A DNA stretch of 7,052 nt, taken from NCBI GenBank assembly GCA_013152045.1, contig JAADGZ010000039.1, forward strand, positions 1-7,052. Reading direction: 5' to 3'. Position 1 is the stretch's first letter. Each line of letters opens with the position of its first letter. A program made the position numbers and the translations under genes. The stretch comes from Gammaproteobacteria bacterium (GTDB taxonomy: Bacteria; Pseudomonadota; Gammaproteobacteria; UBA6429; Thiohalophilaceae). The notes beneath the pieces are model-generated. The model worked only from the letters and a program-made list of their open reading frames with translations, made no database searches and was not told where the DNA came from. Below, one piece after another: positions 6,777 through 7,052 of the stretch.

Positions 6777-6822
6777 ACATCCAGCTCGTAAGCATATGAA
6801 AAATAATATTATTCCTGGATGT
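6777..6822. repeat. Inverted repeat ACATCCAG / CTGGATGT around an AT palindrome
   Basis: Perfect 8-bp arms (6777-6784 and 6815-6822) enclose 30 nt that contain a perfect 12-bp palindrome, AATAATATTATT (6802-6813). A T-rich tail (TTAATGGTTTTTG) follows, so it could work as a weak terminator or 3'-end structure for the transporter mRNA, or as a protein-binding site. Confidence 0.5.
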
Positions 6823-6959
6823 TTAATGGTTTTTGTTCGGAACCAGGCGAAAAGCTTGTCAGAGTTTTTTACACCTTATTCCATATAGTTTTGTAGATCG
6901 GCTTTTGTCGCATAGCTAACCAACTGAAAATACAAGGAAATTTTATATTTACAAAGTAT

Positions 6960-6975
6960 CGGCACAAGTCATGCA
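6960..6975 (+). promoter_or_regulatory. Candidate sigma-54 (-24/-12) promoter
   Basis: CGGCACAAGTCATGCA matches the consensus TGGCAC-N5-TTGCA, with GG at 6961-6962 and GC at 6973-6974 separated by exactly 10 nt, the invariant spacing. Mismatches are C for T at the first base and A for T before TGCA. Transcription would start near 6986 and run into the gene at the right edge. Such promoters need RpoN and an enhancer-binding ATPase activator. Confidence 0.55.
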
Positions 6976-7004
6976 GTTTTATTAATGCTTAGGTGTCAGG
7001 CACA

Positions 7005-7052
7005 ATGAGGTATTTGGGCACCCTTATACTACTTTGCTTGGGAGGAATACCA
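7005..7052 (+). CDS. Possible start of a secreted or membrane protein, cut by the window edge
   Basis: ATG 7005 opens a frame that stays open to the edge, reading MRYLGTLILLCLGGIP: one basic residue and then a hydrophobic run, like the beginning of a signal peptide or membrane anchor. AGG (6998-7000) lies 4 nt upstream. It would begin about 19 nt after the predicted sigma-54 start site. Only 16 residues are visible, so no family can be given. A competing reading is that the real gene starts at or just beyond 7053, served by the stronger GGGAGG at 7040-7045. Confidence 0.35.
   Translation, partial: MRYLGTLILLCLGGIP
7040..7045 (+). promoter_or_regulatory. Strong Shine-Dalgarno at the right edge
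   Basis: GGGAGG ends 7 nt before the window edge, the ideal distance for a start codon at about 7053. If a gene starts there, the 7005 frame would be a short leader or chance. The next few bases would decide it. Confidence 0.4.

Larger units (their letters stand above)
6721..6959. other. Non-coding AT-rich stretch after the transporter gene
   Basis: No supported gene lies here. It holds two adjacent inverted repeats (6750-6776 and 6777-6822), described separately, and otherwise AT-rich sequence upstream of the candidate sigma-54 promoter. If that promoter is real, activator-binding sites should lie roughly 80-200 nt upstream of it, within this stretch; I could not pick out a clear tandem pair. 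Confidence 0.5.

Noticed and set aside
6725..6799. 24-codon frame MNGSSLVVRIFYMFGKIHIQ... after the transporter
   Set aside because: It is very short, its only SD-like GGGAG is 10 nt away inside the previous gene, and it overlaps both inverted repeats; nothing supports translation.
6992..7003. GGTGTCAGGCAC motif resembling repeats near REP-associated transposases
   Set aside because: It is a single copy with no mirrored partner or transposase in the window, and it overlaps the candidate leader and start of the last gene.

Overview
This is a stretch of a bacterial chromosome, most likely from a gammaproteobacterium. The order type-4 uracil-DNA glycosylase, rimI, prfC suits that group, prfC is of the RF3 (E. 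coli-like) type, and the c-di-GMP proteins are of kinds common there. I cannot name the genus from sequence alone. No rRNA, tRNA, CRISPR array or insertion sequence was seen.

Layout: (1) 1-503, a 5'-truncated type-4 uracil-DNA glycosylase, overlapping by 4 nt (ATGA) with (2) 500-970, rimI, whose reading frame is cut by one in-frame TGA at 806-808 and then continues without a shift to the normal C-terminus. (3) 1011-2591, prfC (release factor RF3), 40 nt further on. These three run in one direction at roughly 55-60% G+C. (4) 2660-4018, an EAL phosphodiesterase with a degenerate GGDEF domain. (5) 5272-4013 on the minus strand, a DUF3391/HD-GYP protein that meets gene 4 tail to tail with a 6-nt overlap. 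These two genes are clearly AT-richer than their neighbours. (6) 5452-6720, a 12-helix MFS transporter of the UMF1/Atg22-like family, divergent from gene 5. (7) 6721-7052, a non-coding stretch with two abutting inverted repeats and a good candidate sigma-54 (-24/-12) promoter, leading into a gene that lies mostly or wholly beyond the right edge.

Genes 4 and 5 form a c-di-GMP module of altered enzymes. Gene 4 keeps every EAL catalytic residue I can check and a GGDEF-type I-site (RxxD), but GGDEF itself reads GDNRF. Gene 5 keeps GYP and most metal ligands, but the His of the HD pair is Leu. The simplest reading is one active c-di-GMP phosphodiesterase with a regulatory GGDEF domain, next to an HD-GYP protein that has lost or changed its catalysis and may act as a sensor or partner.

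The most notable points are the in-frame UGA-C in rimI directly upstream of the gene for RF3 (a nonsense mutation, a sequence error or, more speculatively, readthrough), the paired degenerate c-di-GMP proteins in an AT-rich convergent pair, and the putative sigma-54 promoter at the right end.
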